A stretch of 15,203 bases of DNA from Chitinophagaceae bacterium. GTDB taxonomy: Bacteria; Bacteroidota; Bacteroidia; Chitinophagales; UBA10324. The stretch spans positions 1,136-16,338 of the forward strand of contig JAHEZG010000046.1 of the NCBI GenBank assembly GCA_023251195.1, read 5' to 3'. This document shows positions 1-7,863 of this stretch, one piece after another (within the stretch, counting starts at the first letter, position 1; each line of letters opens with the position of its first letter). Both the position numbers and the translations under genes were made by a program. A model generated the notes under the pieces. It was not told the DNA's origin. It searched no databases and saw only the letters and a program-made list of their open reading frames with translations.

Positions 1-2
1 AT

Positions 3-749
3 TTATTGCTGCTTACTCAGCACAAAACAATATGTAAAATAATTGGCCATGTGTGGTTTGCGGCTTAAGGTTAGCCGGTCAATTTTTGAAAGCAGTGGCA
101 ATAAAAATTTCCAGCCGGGCATTTTATTCCAAATCGACATGCCACGAGCCGGAACCCGCATTACCGGAAAAGCGGAAACAGTAATGAGGCCTGCTTTTTC
201 AATTAACGATAAATAATGTTTGGGCGATCGGAATAAATGTTTTGTGGTGACAACCGATTCATTTTTGATTTGTTCGAACAGATAAATTTTTCCGGCAGGC
301 TTCAATACACCGGCAATTTGCTGTAACCAGAGAATCGCTTCATCGTCATTGATGTGCTGAAAAACCCAATGAGAAAATGCGGTATCGAAATGGTTTTTTT
401 TAAATGGAATTTTCAGATCGGCGAGCAATTCATAGCGAACATTGGCGCCTGTTGTAAATTTTTTTATTGCCGTTTCAATCATCAACCGGTTTGAATCAAC
501 GCCAATCACTTCTTTAACTTTATCGGTTAGCAAACAGGTAACACGACCCACCCCACATCCGAAATCAAGTATGGTTTGATTTTTTTGCGGCGCTATGTTT
601 TTTAAAATATAATCAGCAGTAAAATAATTCCGGTACACATTTGAATGTTCTTGTCCCATTGCCACATCGAGCACAGCGTTTTCATTCTGATGCATTGTGG
701 CGGCGTTGCTGAAAAACTCCTCCACTTGTTTATTGTCAATTTCGCTCAT
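3..749 (-). CDS. Class I SAM-dependent methyltransferase
   Basis: Predicted soluble methyltransferase of 248 residues that would move a methyl group from S-adenosylmethionine to an unknown acceptor. The Rossmann-type core is visible: motif I LDFGCGVGR at residues 61-69, the acidic end of strand 2 in VIGVDSN at 81-87, FDTAFSHWVFQHI at 121-133 around strand 4, and LKPAGKIYLFEQ at 149-160. This arrangement is that of the Methyltransf_11/25 type. The N-terminal 40 residues are helical and the C-terminal 60 are specific to this protein. The ATG overlaps the stop of the upstream FemAB-like gene (ATGA), so the two are probably translationally coupled. As the last visible gene of the glycan operon it is likely to methylate a sugar or another part of the surface glycan, which is inference from position. 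The stop codon lies at the extreme window edge but the gene is complete. Confidence 0.88.
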   Translation of the reverse strand: MSEIDNKQVEEFFSNAATMHQNENAVLDVAMGQEHSNVYRNYFTADYILKNIAPQKNQTILDFGCGVGRVTCLLTDKVKEVIGVDSNRLMIETAIKKFTTGANVRYELLADLKIPFKKNHFDTAFSHWVFQHINDDEAILWLQQIAGVLKPAGKIYLFEQIKNESVVTTKHLFRSPKHYLSLIEKAGLITVSAFPVMRVPARGMSIWNKMPGWKFLLPLLSKIDRLTLSRKPHMANYFTYCFVLSKQQ

Positions 750-1789
750 GATCGGATGAAGATTTTTTTTAACAGGTTCCAGGTTTTTAATTTCATCGGA
801 TGCAGCGCAAAACCGGTGTGCTGAGCCGGTAGTTGTTCGGCACCAAAGCGCAATTTAAATTTTGTAATTCCCTCGGTAAACTTCAGGTTAGCTTCTGTTT
901 TTTCGAAAGATGTTTCGCCTAAAAAATAATTCTTAAATCCTTCTGCTTTCAGGTGCTTCATAATTTCCCAATGCAGGAACTGGCCGGCGCCAATGCTGTT
1001 TTTCACTGTGCCTCCGAAATTGTAAAGCGAATTTTTCCCGCAGTTATACAATAGTGCTCCACACAGGTATTTTCCGTTGTGTTTTGAAAAAACAAGTTGA
1101 GCTGCATTGTTTGATTTCAGTATTTCATATTCTTTTCTGATAAAGTTTTTGTTTGGAACATGACCACTCTGATTTTTATAAGTTTCGTCCATTAATAATA
1201 AAAACGATTCAATGTCATCGGCAAAATCAATTGACACTGAATTTTTTTCTGCTTTAATTACCTCGCTTCTGTGCTTTGGGCTCATTGCTTTCCACAGCAC
1301 ATCGGTGCTTTTGGTTAAGTCAATTTTCGCAATGCCGATTTTGCTCTCCCACACTTTATTGAATTCAGAAAACGAAAACAACTTTTCAATTTCGCCATAA
1401 AAACTATAGTTATAAAAACTGGTGATGTGCATTTGCCGGAACCATTTTTTTATTTCGGATAGCAGCAGTGTTTTAATTTTTTCAAAGTTTGTTTTGTAGT
1501 CATCATCAATCAGCAATTCACTTCCCTGTGTGGCTCTTGTGCTGATTGACCGGATGAATGGCGGTAATTTTTTTGATTCGTACCGGTAGATTTTTATTCC
1601 GCCAATTAATTTATCTCCTGAAAAACATTGAAAATAAAAGGGATAATTATTAAAAATTTTTTGCACCTCATCATAAAAAGTAGTTTGCCATATGTTTCCA
1701 TTTGCAGCCGCAAGTTCATTCCATTGATAACTATTCAATGGCGTATTTTCTGAAACTGAAATGCTTAAATCAAAATGCTGTATGCTCAT
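746..1789 (-). CDS. FemAB/GNAT-fold acyl- or aminoacyl-transferase
   Basis: A 347-residue protein of the FemAB-like / BioF2-like acetyltransferase group (two GNAT-fold halves). Visible hallmarks are the LWKAMSPKHRSEVIKAEK segment at residues 165-182, which resembles the conserved block that opens the second GNAT half in FemX-like proteins. The strand-rich QLVFSKHNGKYLCGALLY follows at 231-248, then NFGGT at 257-261, and GITKFKLRFGAEQ at 307-319 closes the fold as in FemAB relatives. FemAB proteins transfer amino acids from aminoacyl-tRNA to peptidoglycan precursors. Versions inside polysaccharide loci are thought to acylate or aminoacylate sugars, and that is the likelier role here. The ATG lies 20 bases inside the end of the upstream fusion gene, in another frame, and the gene ends in an ATGA overlap with the methyltransferase. 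The substrate cannot be read from the sequence. Confidence 0.82.
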   Translation of the reverse strand: MSIQHFDLSISVSENTPLNSYQWNELAAANGNIWQTTFYDEVQKIFNNYPFYFQCFSGDKLIGGIKIYRYESKKLPPFIRSISTRATQGSELLIDDDYKTNFEKIKTLLLSEIKKWFRQMHITSFYNYSFYGEIEKLFSFSEFNKVWESKIGIAKIDLTKSTDVLWKAMSPKHRSEVIKAEKNSVSIDFADDIESFLLLMDETYKNQSGHVPNKNFIRKEYEILKSNNAAQLVFSKHNGKYLCGALLYNCGKNSLYNFGGTVKNSIGAGQFLHWEIMKHLKAEGFKNYFLGETSFEKTEANLKFTEGITKFKLRFGAEQLPAQHTGFALHPMKLKTWNLLKKIFIRS

Positions 1790-4700
1790 ATAATTCCTTC
1801 TTCAGATCAGAATAAAGTTCAAGCAATTTATGTTGTTCGTTTTCCCAGTTTAAAACCTGTTTGGCTTTTATCACATTGGCTTTAAACTCTTCGTGGTTTT
1901 TTTCCAGTTGCAGAAACCCATTGAAGTAAGCATTGGGTTCATCGGCATTTACGCAAACACCAATTTTATATTTTTCAATTATTTCTCGGTGCTCGGGTTG
2001 CGCTGAAGCAAGAATTGGAAGTTCGGCCATTACATAATGAAAGAGTTTGTTTTCGAGCCCCAGCCAGTAGCTCATGTATTGTTTGTTCCAGGTACTTAAT
2101 AAACCATAATCGGCACCGTTAATTACATTCACTATTTCATTTGGCTGAATGGCTGGATGAAAATAAATATTCCGGTAGCCAGCTTCTTTTACCCACTTCA
2201 TAATTTCCTTTTTATTGCCACCTTCTTCACAAATAAAAACAAGTGCAACTCCCGGTTTATTTGCAAACTCGCGAATTGCTGCTTCAATGTTTCTTGATTT
2301 CCAATAAATATAAAGTGAGAAGTTCAGTACAATTTTTACTCCCGCTTCTATTCCTAATTCGTTTCTCAAATTTCTTTCACCTTTTTTCACTTCTTCGTAT
2401 TCCGCCATGTTACGGATTATAACCGGGGTGTGTTTAAGCTGAAGGTACGAGGCAAGATCATCGCCAAGAGATTTTGATACGGTAATTAACCGATCAATAT
2501 TTTGAGCCGATTTTTTTTCACGCGATACCTCCATGGTTCTTACTACATCGGTTTTAAACCTGATCCACGCGCTGGAACGATTGCCGTAATTAATGGGCCA
2601 TGAATGAAACAGCTCGTGCGAATCGTAAATAAATTTTATTTCGGGGCGTAGTTTTTTTATGATTGAGCCTAAATACAACATGAGCTGGTCGTGGCAATGA
2701 AGTACATCAAATTGTTCGCGGCTTATCATTTCGGCTTCATGATTTCGAAGGCTGTAGTTTTTATAATCCGAAATTCCTTTTTCAAAAACTCTTTTGATAA
2801 GAATGCCATCCAGCACTTCGTGTATTGGTAAATCTTCGCGCTTCACGGCATAAACCGTTAGCGGATATCCTGCCTTAACTAATGTTGATGCCTCGCGGTA
2901 AACCCTGCTATCCATGGTAAATGGATTATCGAGCAACATGGCAATACGCGGAAGCATAAATGAATTGGAAGCTGCTGTTTTTTTTCTGTTCAGCAACTCA
3001 TCATAAAACGCCAGCAGAATTTTACTTTCATTGTTCCAGTTCAATTCATTTTTAGCATTGGCAAAATTTTTCTGATAGTCAGTTTTGTTTTGAATTAATG
3101 TTTTCCAGCCATTGTAATAAGCACCCGGTTGATCAGGATTCACACACACCCCTAGTTTATATTTATCAATGATGGCGCTGTATTCGGGCTGCGCTGTTGA
3201 CAGCATTGGAATTTCAGCCATCAGGTAACTGAATAATTTATTATCGAGCGCATACCAGTAACTCAAATCATTTTTATTCCAGGTCGGAATTAATCCGGCA
3301 TCGCAACCCGATAAATAATTGGTGATGTCTTTATATGGAATTACATCGTGATAATAAATATTTGTGTACCCTTTTGTTTTTGCATACTGTTCAATTTCTT
3401 TTCGGTGTTCATCGGGAGAACTGATAATGACAAATGCAAGGTCGGGTTGGTTGCCGATTTCGTTTAACACTTGCACCATGTTCAGCGTTTTCAGATAAAT
3501 GTGTTCGCCTATGAAAACTAAAATTTTCTGATTGTCGGGAATTGAAAATTTTTCGCGCAAAATATTTTTTCGCGATTCCATTACATCCAGATCAGGAACA
3601 TTGCGAATAACAACGGGCTTGTTTTTTATTCTGAAATAATTCGACAACACATCGGCGAGCGACTGATTAACGGTGATTAAAAAATCAATGCTGCTGCGCC
3701 CGAATTTTTTTTCGCGAATGATTTGTAATCGCCTGACTAAAAAAGTTTTCAGCAGAATGGAAAAATTTTTTCCGCTGAAATTCATTGGCCATGAATGAAA
3801 CAATTCGTGTGAATCATAAACCAAAACTGTTTCAGGATTTATTTTTTTCACCATCGCACCAAGATTGAGCATGAGGTGATCGTGGCAATGAATAACATCG
3901 AAATGATACGATGCAATTCGATGGGCAATCAGGCTTAATTTTTTATACGATTGAAAACGGAAAATATCTTTTGGAATGATGCGCTCAATTTTTACCTCAT
4001 TCACCACTTCGCGAAACGGTAATTCGGCATGCTGCATACAAAACAAAGTGAGATCGAAGTGTTTTGCCAGGGTATAGGCCTCTCGTTTTACACGATTATC
4101 GTTTGTTAGCGGGTTATCAAGTAACATGGCAACCCGGGTTCCTTTTTGTTTTTTTTGGAGAGTGCGATTTTTATTATTCTGAATTATTTTTTTTACAAAC
4201 CGGGTAATGGGTCGAACCCGCTTGAAAAAATTCATTATAGAAGGATAGCCTGTATGCGCAACTTGGGGCAATGCAATAATTTTGTCGAACTCAGATTCAG
4301 TTAACCCGAATTTTTTCAAAACATATATTTTGTCTTCAGCCAACTTGATGGAATCAAGCGGCAGTTTGTTAACTTCAATTAACGCTTCGTCACGCGTTAA
4401 TTGCCCCGAACAAATCATGGTAGAAAGGTGAGACCGTCTTTTATCAACATGAAATTTTACAGGTAAAATATAGGATTGAAAAAAGCGGGTAATAATGGAT
4501 TCATAATGCTTCCCTTCGTAATCGCGCCAGTTGAGTTTTTCTGAAATAATTTTTTTTGCCTCCCCTTTTTTATAATCAATGAGATCCAAAATGCGGATGT
4601 ATTGTATGCCCATTATGCTTTCAAAAAATCCTTTTTTTAAAAACCCAAGTGTCGGAAATGTTTTGATTTTTCCGGAGCCAAATTTTTTAAAAATAGCTTT

Positions 4701-5303
4701 GATATTTATCAGATCATTTTTGTTGTGTATCCAGCGCTCGGGCAATATTCCTTCGGTCGCATAATTTTCTCCGCTCAGAATATACTTGATCCCGTACTTG
4801 CTGGCTGCCTCGTACAAGGAGGCAAATATGGCATGATCAGAAGTTGCTTCAATATCAATAACCGAAGCTTTTAAATAAGACAATTGTAAATCACGAAACT
4901 CTTCCCAATTAATTACATGAGTATGTAAATCAATTTCAAGTTTTTGAAGAATGTTTGAAATGTTGCTGACTGCTAATTCTGAATTCCAACCATTGTCGCA
5001 ATGAACAGCCAGCGGCCGAAGTCCGAATTCTTTTACCAGGTAGGCTACATAAGTACTGTCAACACCACCGCTAACACCAATTACACAATCGTATTTTTTT
5101 CCGGCGCCTTTTCTTTTAATTTCTTCAATCAGCTGAAGAAAATGTTGTTTACGCGTGGGCTCCGGAAGAATTCGTTCGCTTATTATTTTATCATATAAAT
5201 GACAGTGATTGCAAACACCTTCTTCATCAAAATAAATAGCAGGGTCATCGGCTGTTGAAAGAATGCAGCGGCTGCATATCCGGTAAGGTCTGTTCGATTG
5301 CAT
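1770..5303 (-). CDS. N-acetyl sugar amidotransferase fused to two glycosyltransferases
   Basis: A giant cytoplasmic protein of 1177 residues with three complete modules. Residues 1 to about 380 match the WbpG/PseA-type N-acetyl sugar amidotransferase. They carry two CxxC pairs (C10/C13 and C31/C34, probably zinc-binding), a PP-loop SGGVDS at 78-83 for ATP adenylation, and the HCDNGW motif near 101-106. Residues about 390-773 and 783-1172 are two GT-B glycosyltransferases of GT4-like type. Both have the N-terminal AMLLDNP strand, HCHD, DSHELFHSWP (497-506 and 894-903) and a C-terminal [DE]NKLFxYxMAE[IL]P block (687-699 and 1084-1096). Linkers are short, lysine-rich or low in complexity. WbpG homologues usually end near 380 residues, so the fusion is unusual. 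The family uses ammonia from a HisH/HisF pair, encoded immediately upstream, to convert an N-acetyl group into an acetamidino group. I chose the ATG at 5303, 18 bp after hisF2. An in-frame TTG at 5315 would add four residues. Confidence 0.9.
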   Translation of the reverse strand: MQSNRPYRICSRCILSTADDPAIYFDEEGVCNHCHLYDKIISERILPEPTRKQHFLQLIEEIKRKGAGKKYDCVIGVSGGVDSTYVAYLVKEFGLRPLAVHCDNGWNSELAVSNISNILQKLEIDLHTHVINWEEFRDLQLSYLKASVIDIEATSDHAIFASLYEAASKYGIKYILSGENYATEGILPERWIHNKNDLINIKAIFKKFGSGKIKTFPTLGFLKKGFFESIMGIQYIRILDLIDYKKGEAKKIISEKLNWRDYEGKHYESIITRFFQSYILPVKFHVDKRRSHLSTMICSGQLTRDEALIEVNKLPLDSIKLAEDKIYVLKKFGLTESEFDKIIALPQVAHTGYPSIMNFFKRVRPITRFVKKIIQNNKNRTLQKKQKGTRVAMLLDNPLTNDNRVKREAYTLAKHFDLTLFCMQHAELPFREVVNEVKIERIIPKDIFRFQSYKKLSLIAHRIASYHFDVIHCHDHLMLNLGAMVKKINPETVLVYDSHELFHSWPMNFSGKNFSILLKTFLVRRLQIIREKKFGRSSIDFLITVNQSLADVLSNYFRIKNKPVVIRNVPDLDVMESRKNILREKFSIPDNQKILVFIGEHIYLKTLNMVQVLNEIGNQPDLAFVIISSPDEHRKEIEQYAKTKGYTNIYYHDVIPYKDITNYLSGCDAGLIPTWNKNDLSYWYALDNKLFSYLMAEIPMLSTAQPEYSAIIDKYKLGVCVNPDQPGAYYNGWKTLIQNKTDYQKNFANAKNELNWNNESKILLAFYDELLNRKKTAASNSFMLPRIAMLLDNPFTMDSRVYREASTLVKAGYPLTVYAVKREDLPIHEVLDGILIKRVFEKGISDYKNYSLRNHEAEMISREQFDVLHCHDQLMLYLGSIIKKLRPEIKFIYDSHELFHSWPINYGNRSSAWIRFKTDVVRTMEVSREKKSAQNIDRLITVSKSLGDDLASYLQLKHTPVIIRNMAEYEEVKKGERNLRNELGIEAGVKIVLNFSLYIYWKSRNIEAAIREFANKPGVALVFICEEGGNKKEIMKWVKEAGYRNIYFHPAIQPNEIVNVINGADYGLLSTWNKQYMSYWLGLENKLFHYVMAELPILASAQPEHREIIEKYKIGVCVNADEPNAYFNGFLQLEKNHEEFKANVIKAKQVLNWENEQHKLLELYSDLKKELYEHTAF

Positions 5304-5321
5304 ATGATTCGCCAAACATAA

Positions 5322-6071
5322 CTACCAATTCAATTCAGAAGAAGAAGGAAAAGAAATCATCACCGCTTTATGTTTTCCGGTAAATACAAACATGCTTCCT
5401 GCCGCTGCTGCAGAAGCACCGCATGCAATCACGCTTTTTAAATCTGAAAATGAACCAGCACCACCACAAGCTACTACAGGAATTGAAACGGCTCTTGAAA
5501 TTTCTCCTGTCAATTTTAAGTCGTATCCTTTCATCATTCCATCTTGCTGCACAGTTTGAATTAATATTTCTCCTGCTCCCGCATCTTCCATTTGCTCCAG
5601 GTGATTTTTCCAGGATGTAATCACTCTTTTTCCGGATGCTGAATAGAGAATATAATTTCCAAACATGCTTTTCGAAATATCAATAGACACAACAATGGTT
5701 GAACTTGCAAATTGCTTTGCTGCTTCTTTTATAAAAGATGGATTTTCTAAAGCAGTGGAATTGATAATCACTTTTTCCACTCCTGATTTTATTAATTGTT
5801 CAATGTCGTGCAGTGTTTTAATTCCGCCACCATAAGCAAGCGGCATAAAACATTCGCTTGCTAAATCGCGGATGAGTGAGAAGTTGATGGATTGATTTTT
5901 TTTAGAAGCATCAATATCCAGCACCACTATTTCATCCACTTCTTTTTCATTGAAAATTTTTATGGCATTGATCGGGTCGCCGACATATCGAGGGGAAGCA
6001 AATTTTTCAGTCTTGACCAATGCCCCCTGCTGAATTAATAAAACCGGAATAATGCGTGCGCGATAACTCAT
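5322..6071 (-). CDS. hisF2: HisF-like ammonia-channel subunit for acetamidino sugar synthesis
   Basis: A (beta/alpha)8-barrel of 249 residues, the size of imidazole glycerol phosphate synthase subunit HisF. Familiar stretches are LDIDAS at 51-56, AYGGGIK at 79-85, GAGEIL at 165-170, QQDGMMKGYD at 175-184 and ACGGAGS at 201-207. The second catalytic aspartate of HisF is kept (D131 in VSID), but the first (D11 in HisF, in CLDVKDG) is replaced by leucine, L12, in VLLIQQG. This should abolish imidazole cyclisation. It fits the HisF2/AglZ-type proteins that only receive ammonia from HisH and pass it through the barrel to a WbpG-type amidotransferase, which is the next gene. The start overlaps the hisH2 stop (ATGA), as expected for a 1:1 complex. 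No other histidine genes are nearby. Confidence 0.92.
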   Translation of the reverse strand: MSYRARIIPVLLIQQGALVKTEKFASPRYVGDPINAIKIFNEKEVDEIVVLDIDASKKNQSINFSLIRDLASECFMPLAYGGGIKTLHDIEQLIKSGVEKVIINSTALENPSFIKEAAKQFASSTIVVSIDISKSMFGNYILYSASGKRVITSWKNHLEQMEDAGAGEILIQTVQQDGMMKGYDLKLTGEISRAVSIPVVACGGAGSFSDLKSVIACGASAAAAGSMFVFTGKHKAVMISFPSSSELNW

Positions 6072-6682
6072 TTCAGTTCAGCAAAGTTTTTATACAATTC
6101 CATTCCATAGCGATGACTTTTTTCGGGGTGAAACTGTACACCATAAATATTTTCTTTCTGAATGCCTGAAATGAAATCGTAGCCATAATGTGTTTGCAAC
6201 CACTTGTTTTCATCACGAACATTTGAAAGATGAAATGCATGAACAAAATAAAACCGATGCTCTTCATTGGTTTTTAAAAGTGTAACATCTTTCAGTTGCT
6301 CAACCGAATTCCATCCCATGTGCGGAATTCGAATGGGTTCTTCGGCTTGTTCCATATTGAATCGCACCACATCGGCATCAATCCATCCGAGCCCTTTTAA
6401 TTTTCCTTCTTCACTTTGCTTACACATCAATTGTAATCCAAGACAAACACCAAGCACAGTTATTTTTTCGTTCAGCACTTTTTCATTCAGCATTTCAATC
6501 CATCCTCTGTCGTTCAGCAATTTCATTCCTGTATCAAACGAACCAACACCCGGGAGAATAATTTTCTTTGCTTCAGCAATTTCTGATGGAACGGAAGTGA
6601 TAACAGCATCCGCACCGATTTTTTTCAGCATGTTTTGTATGCTTGAAATATTTCCTGCGCCGTAATCAATGATGTGAATCAT
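6068..6682 (-). CDS. hisH2: HisH-like glutamine amidotransferase (glutaminase) for acetamidino sugar synthesis
   Basis: A class I glutamine amidotransferase of 204 residues, the usual HisH length. The start IHIIDYGAGNISS, the oxyanion segment LPGVGSFD at 43-50, the nucleophile elbow GVCLGLQLM with C80, and FHPEKSH with H185 and E187 give an intact Cys-His-Glu triad, so the protein should release ammonia from glutamine. HisH normally works with HisF in histidine and purine synthesis. Here its partner is a HisF lacking one catalytic residue and the neighbouring gene is a WbpG-type amidotransferase, so the ammonia most likely goes to an N-acetyl sugar. It starts 17 bp after the upstream glycosyltransferase and overlaps hisF2 by ATGA. 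A true histidine-pathway role is unlikely in this context but cannot be excluded from this gene alone. Confidence 0.92.
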   Translation of the reverse strand: MIHIIDYGAGNISSIQNMLKKIGADAVITSVPSEIAEAKKIILPGVGSFDTGMKLLNDRGWIEMLNEKVLNEKITVLGVCLGLQLMCKQSEEGKLKGLGWIDADVVRFNMEQAEEPIRIPHMGWNSVEQLKDVTLLKTNEEHRFYFVHAFHLSNVRDENKWLQTHYGYDFISGIQKENIYGVQFHPEKSHRYGMELYKNFAELK

Positions 6683-6699
6683 GCTGATGCAAAGATGGA

Positions 6700-7857
6700 T
6701 TAGCTGAGAATTCGTTTATATAGTTCGAGTAAATTTTTTTGTTCCTGTTCCCAATTCAGTTTTTGTTTGGCGCTCACTAATTCAGGATGAAAATTTTCGG
6801 GCTGCATTAAAATCTGTTTCAATCCTTTTGCAAATGCGCCGGGAATTTCAGGATCAACACACACACCCACATTGTTTTCTTCAACAATTTTTTTGTACTC
6901 GGGTTGCGCAGTTGCAAGTATTGGAATTTCAGCCATGATATAACTGAATAATTTATTGTCAAGCGCGAGCCAGTAACTCAAATCATTTTTATTCCACGCT
7001 GATACTATTCCAACATCGCAACCACTCAGCACACTTGTTATCTGATTGATTGGAATGAGCGGATGAAAAAACACATTGCTCCAGTTGTTTTCTTCCACCC
7101 ATTGTTTAAACCACTGCGAATGCGAATCGTCGCCTGTAATTATCACCACAGAAATATCCGGCACTGTTACAATTTCTTCAATTGCCTGTTCCATGCGTAG
7201 CGAGTTGCGATACAAGTGCCCGCCGATGTAAACCACTATTTTATTTGAAGCATCAATTGAAAATTTGTTGCGCAGGTAATCACTCCTTTTAATCACGACT
7301 TCGTAACGCGGAATATTTCGTGTGACAACTGCTTTAGTTTTCAGTTGAAAATATTTTGTAAGAATATCAGCAATAGATTGATTGACTGTAATGAGAAAAT
7401 CTGCTTTTCTTCCATCCACTTTTTCTTTTCGCACTTCTAATTTCCGAACAACCCATGATTTCAACCACAGCATAAATCCGGGAGCAGAAACATGCAGCGG
7501 CCAGTGATGAAATAACTCACGCGATTCGTAAATCAATCTTGCATGCGGTTGTTGCTTTTTAATTATTGTTCCGAGGTGCAACATCACGCGGTCGTGACAA
7601 TGCAGAATGGCAAAATCTTTTTTAGAAATAAAAGCGGCAAGCGAGTGTAACAGCCGTTCATTTTTGAACTGATAAATTTCAGGAGTAAAAATGCGGTGAA
7701 TAAAAAGATTGTTTCGTGTTTCGTTTTCGGGTAAATCTTTTTCCTGCATGCAGAATAAATGCAACTCAATATCAAGCGAACACAAACTTTCCACTTCGAG
7801 CAATGCGCGACGATCAATGGTTAAAGTGTTGTCGAGCAAGAGAGCAACTCTCTTCAT
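6700..7857 (-). CDS. GT4-like glycosyltransferase, paralogue of the two fused modules
   Basis: A stand-alone 385-residue GT-B glycosyltransferase. It begins with MKRVALLLDN, the same strand that opens both glycosyltransferase modules of the fusion protein. It shares their HCHD (86-89), the ESRELFHHWP block (111-120, where the others have DSHELFHSWP), LITVNQSIAD, NKNDLSYW (289-296) and DNKLFSYIMAEIP (300-312). The last block sits where GT4 enzymes bind the nucleotide-sugar donor. Over 105 bases of the C-terminal part it is about 85% identical in DNA to the first fused module, by hand alignment, so duplication inside the operon is likely. It would transfer a sugar onto a growing lipid-linked or surface glycan at the cytoplasmic face. 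Donor and acceptor are unknown. It starts 6 bp after the deacetylase gene. Confidence 0.9.
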   Translation of the reverse strand: MKRVALLLDNTLTIDRRALLEVESLCSLDIELHLFCMQEKDLPENETRNNLFIHRIFTPEIYQFKNERLLHSLAAFISKKDFAILHCHDRVMLHLGTIIKKQQPHARLIYESRELFHHWPLHVSAPGFMLWLKSWVVRKLEVRKEKVDGRKADFLITVNQSIADILTKYFQLKTKAVVTRNIPRYEVVIKRSDYLRNKFSIDASNKIVVYIGGHLYRNSLRMEQAIEEIVTVPDISVVIITGDDSHSQWFKQWVEENNWSNVFFHPLIPINQITSVLSGCDVGIVSAWNKNDLSYWLALDNKLFSYIMAEIPILATAQPEYKKIVEENNVGVCVDPEIPGAFAKGLKQILMQPENFHPELVSAKQKLNWEQEQKNLLELYKRILS

Positions 7858-7863
7858 CCGGTT

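Noticed and set aside
6267..6665. 132-codon open frame on the plus strand opposite hisH2
   Set aside because: It lies wholly antisense to a strongly supported gene, is Ser/Phe/Ile-rich as expected for a complement-strand shadow, and shows no recognisable domain.
5322..6682. Part of a histidine biosynthesis operon
   Set aside because: Only hisH and hisF relatives are present, the HisF lacks its first catalytic aspartate, and the neighbours are glycan genes including a WbpG-type amidotransferase.
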